Origin: Oceanihabitans sp. 2_MG-2023
GTDB taxonomy: Bacteria; Bacteroidota; Bacteroidia; Flavobacteriales; Flavobacteriaceae
NCBI RefSeq assembly: GCF_030547245.1
Contig: NZ_JAUOQT010000001.1
Coordinates: forward strand, 839,101-903,100
Direction of reading: 5' to 3'
DNA: 64,000 nucleotides
Both the position numbers and the translations under genes were made by a program. This document shows, piece by piece, positions 63,601 through 64,000 of the stretch (its first letter is position 1; each line of letters begins with the position of its first letter). Under the pieces are notes generated by a model. That model saw only the letters and a list, made by a program, of their open reading frames with translations. It did no database searches and was not told where the DNA came from.

Positions 63601-64000
63601 CTAATGCAATATGGCAAGCAGCGGATTGTGATGGCGATGGCGAAACAAATGCTGTTGATCCAGCACCATATGACCCATGTGTAGGTGGAAATATTGCTAA
63701 TGTAGATTTTACAGATAATAATACAGATTGGTATACATCCGATTGTGATGGAGATGGAGTAATCAACGGAACAGAGGTAGATCCAGATATGGATGGTACC
63801 GCAGGACCTGATGGAACGGATCCAACCGATCCATGTGATTACAACGTAGCAGATATAACAGTAACACAAACTGGAGATTGGTTAACCGCAGATTGTGATG
63901 GAGATGGAGATCCAAACGGAACTGATCCAGAACCACTAGATCCATGTGTATTCACAGCCGGAAGTGTAGGAGATGCAAGTAACCCAGTATGGGCAGATGC
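57618..64000 (+). CDS. Giant secreted repeat protein (adhesin-like), 3' end outside window
   Basis: The frame is open from the ATG at 57618 to the window end: over 2,127 codons with no stop. A signal peptide (to about residue 32, NSFA before Gln) is followed by Ig-like repeats of about 108-115 residues starting at Cys34, Cys147, Cys255 and, further on, Cys926 (pattern ISACSDGGT...DDTFTADITV). Between them are DUF11-like and cadherin-like segments (371-925). Four DUF11 repeats start at 1036, 1160, 1281 and 1403 (VTKTLD...GDTVTYTIVVSN). From about 1532 come acidic thrombospondin-type-3-like repeats (DCDGDGDPNGTDPDP...DPC) that should bind calcium. It is probably a surface adhesin or gliding/biofilm protein exported by type IX secretion, but the C-terminus is not visible. 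All minus-strand readings over 59516-63945 are shadows of this gene. Confidence 0.93.
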   Translation, partial: MKKVTLFTSKTSKAYILIGAFIYLLSTVNSFAQCDITVISTSMISACSDGGTTPDPSDDTFTADITVTFDAAPATGNLVLSGDSGAQTVDVTTFTPGVMSYTFSGINMAADGTPIDITASFVGDATCTSTFNEPSAGLAPASCSPDCEITNITVSDISACSDGGTQGDPSDDTYTADITVTYSNPPSSGNIILSGDGTRTEAVGSIGATSYTFQDVSMPADGGPIDATVTFSGGVSTCTLSVSTGAAPASCSPDCIINGITASNISICNDGGTQGPGNEGDDTFTADITVTFDFAPATGTLDLTGDGSAAEGVGTLDSATSHTFVGVQFSADGGAVDLTASFSDAFTSCVFNLPNTFTAQSQCSAPVGDGGLVINKTHCDWGYTTDDRYRIRYSGTLTNTGSNPVYNISITDDLGTPFLGDANIVNIVSRSAGPLMPTGVTPNGSFNGTTNEEVIIIDTLSELDPGESIQYAFCIEVDAVPALDGATVINEIFATANDAVTGDPFITSATDVELFEENLSILSAGLEISDATPAVNTDGTSDFFYTITLRNSGSGPASNIQYVDSFDHLFASGIPINTFVVTQLSGVLNANPGFDGGSGLIGTSTDLLIPGQTMAANTSASYRVDLNVGPTGNQTTRNTQGVITGEDSAGTAVSDISRRNLTAEHDDEQCFCEETPVQILFAPIPVVTKTIINNDPAGTLGNRDITFQIEIENDPTSPVDIFNLQVVDDISAMCPGNIVSVGAPQIITSTATVDPVLNAFYTGQGLNNIFENNTGQFAPGERLILTIDVEITLPCTGDNTATFTATDPNGTVVGPVTDSVSINNPPEAEDNTDNTNVDTLITIDPLDNDSDPDSDPIIITEVDNMPITEGGAPVLLSDGTIVQYVAGELEITPPPGSNTPISFPYTVADPLGNEDTANIFITINTCTVAVISLTNIGACDSNGTTGDSSDDTFTADVVVEFTNPPGAGNLDLTGAGINTFVPVSGLFSSTQHTFSGLTFSADGADVILTGTFDNPSGCTDTQNAGTAPDSCSVAEADMGITKTLNESGPFETGDTVSWNIVVSNDGTDTANNVIVTDTPTNVTITNVLGGGCTTFPCNVGTVLANSPASDVTIVVTGTIDGPGAFTNVASVSADEVDVDVTNDTDDGSDGNNDGVATGIADISVTKTLDTPAPYNSGDTISYTIVVSNDGPDPANNVMVTDTPTNLTLTSVSGGGPVCVDFDCNLGTIPSGGNITLLVTGTIDDVGAFTNDISVLADETDPDLTNNMDEDPANGGVASGVADVGITKTLDTVGPYTSGDTVTYTLVVSNAGPDIANNIVVTDAPNNLTISSVFGGGCTSFPCTISSIAPGSPANDVTITVTAVINGSGAFTNNASVSADELDNNPVNDTDDDAANGGTASGIADLITTKVLTSATNTPAEGDTVTYTISVVNNGPDDATNVSLSDVIPVELTATANNGNTGGDQPSTYLSPNWTIPFISSGQFVTLIIEGTVNLGEDGNTITNTTTAATTPDQVDPTTAGDDLIESITVDGCIDTDGDGDCDSTDPDPADPCVFTAGSVADTSNAIWQAADCDGDGDPNGTDPDPTDPCEFTVGTPAPTNPGTPGSSEQAAYDIWALADCDGDGVTNGQEVIDLTNPYNSCEYLPVNQDYTITTTEFQDTDCDGDGVTNANEIDPDGNGIDDGNGTDPDDPCEYEPLLVTETQTGAWILADCDGDGDPNGSDPDPIDPCVFSSGTTSPTDPVAPGTPEQTAYDIWAAADCDGDGDSNGTDPDPQDPCVFTAGSVADTSNAIWQAADCDGDGETNGTEDNNGSDPTDPCSVSGTQTIPSPSDPNYSVWAAADCDGDGETNGEEIMNGTEPFDPCSVTNPTIPTNPGTPGSSEQAAYDIWAAADCDGDGDSNGTDPDPQDPCVFTAGSVADTSNAIWQAADCDGDGDSNGTDPDPQDPCVFTAGSVADTSNAIWQAADCDGDGDSNGTDPDPQDPCVFTAGSVADTSNAIWQAADCDGDGETNAVDPAPYDPCVGGNIANVDFTDNNTDWYTSDCDGDGVINGTEVDPDMDGTAGPDGTDPTDPCDYNVADITVTQTGDWLTADCDGDGDPNGTDPEPLDPCVFTAGSVGDASNPVWAD
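63291..63623 (+). repeat. Tandem 111-bp DNA repeats in the giant gene
   Basis: Three nearly identical 111-base units (37 codons) begin at 63291, 63402 and 63513, each coding DCDGDGDSNGTDPDPQDPC followed by VFTAGSVADTSNAIWQAA. A related unit lies at 62892-63002. Differences are mostly synonymous (GGT/GGC, ACC/ACG, GAC/GAT), which points to recent duplication or gene conversion. The repeats could vary in number between strains. Confidence 0.9.

Noticed and set aside
59516..63945. Minus-strand open frames of 60-252 codons over the giant gene
   Set aside because: They mirror the biased Gly/Asp/Thr-rich repeats of the plus-strand gene, have no start signals or family motifs, and repeat with the same 111-base period.
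62200..64000. CRISPR-like periodic repeats
   Set aside because: The 111-base units are in frame, code for calcium-binding protein repeats and have no unique spacers.

Overview
The window comes from an AT-rich member of the Bacteroidota, most likely Flavobacteriaceae. This rests on the type IX secretion C-terminal domain in the first gene, promoters of the Bacteroidota TAnnTTTG (-7) type, lipoproteins with typical lipoboxes, a flexirubin-type pigment cluster, and a tyrosine ammonia-lyase that closely resembles the Flavobacterium johnsoniae enzyme as I recall it. No rRNA, tRNA, CRISPR array or transposase was seen.

Layout. (1) 1-3600: the 3' part of a large secreted surface protein, a strong terminator, and a frameshifted pseudogene. 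(2) 3604-17905: an exopolysaccharide-type locus. It holds a TPR/beta-barrel outer-membrane protein, a stand-alone STAS domain, a flippase, a GT4 glycosyltransferase, a membrane-anchored GH5-like hydrolase, an Ig-like exported protein, a 1029-residue membrane protein with a GT-C-like N-terminus, a response-regulator/GT2 fusion, a GT2-like half protein and mannose-6-phosphate isomerase. These sit in several divergent transcription units. Three intergenic regions share a 29-bp operator: two 8-bp half-sites with 21-bp periodicity around a conserved TACAGCAA spacer. It lies exactly 32, 32 and 53 (32+21) bases upstream of a -7 box. The half-site resembles the sites of LytTR regulators such as AlgR. 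Together with the REC-GT2 fusion and the STAS protein, this suggests a polysaccharide system controlled both transcriptionally and post-translationally. It is the best candidate here for an undescribed system.

(3) 17910-49044, minus strand, continuing to 50406 on the plus strand: a flexirubin (aryl polyene plus dialkylresorcinol) gene cluster. Tyrosine ammonia-lyase supplies 4-coumarate and a PaaK-like ligase activates it. Two ACPs, several ketosynthases (including a Cys-less chain-length-factor type and a reduced ketosynthase-like protein), a ketoreductase and hotdog dehydratases build the polyene. DarA and DarB make the dialkylresorcinol. A methyltransferase, a flavin enzyme with halogenase-like motifs, acyltransferases (C45 family, LpxL-like, PlsC-like), an ABC transporter, an MMPL exporter fusion and a LolA-like carrier are likely tailoring, joining and export functions. 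Many genes overlap or abut, so long polycistronic transcripts are likely.

(4) 50442-57282: ordinary genes: two exported proteins, an SDR-type L-threonine 3-dehydrogenase, two small lipoproteins and an M13 metallopeptidase, each unit with recognisable promoters or terminators. (5) 57618-64000: the 5' part of a giant secreted repeat protein (more than 2,127 codons, open to the window edge) with Ig-like repeats, four DUF11 repeats and thrombospondin-type-3-like calcium-binding repeats, encoded partly by near-identical 111-bp DNA repeats.
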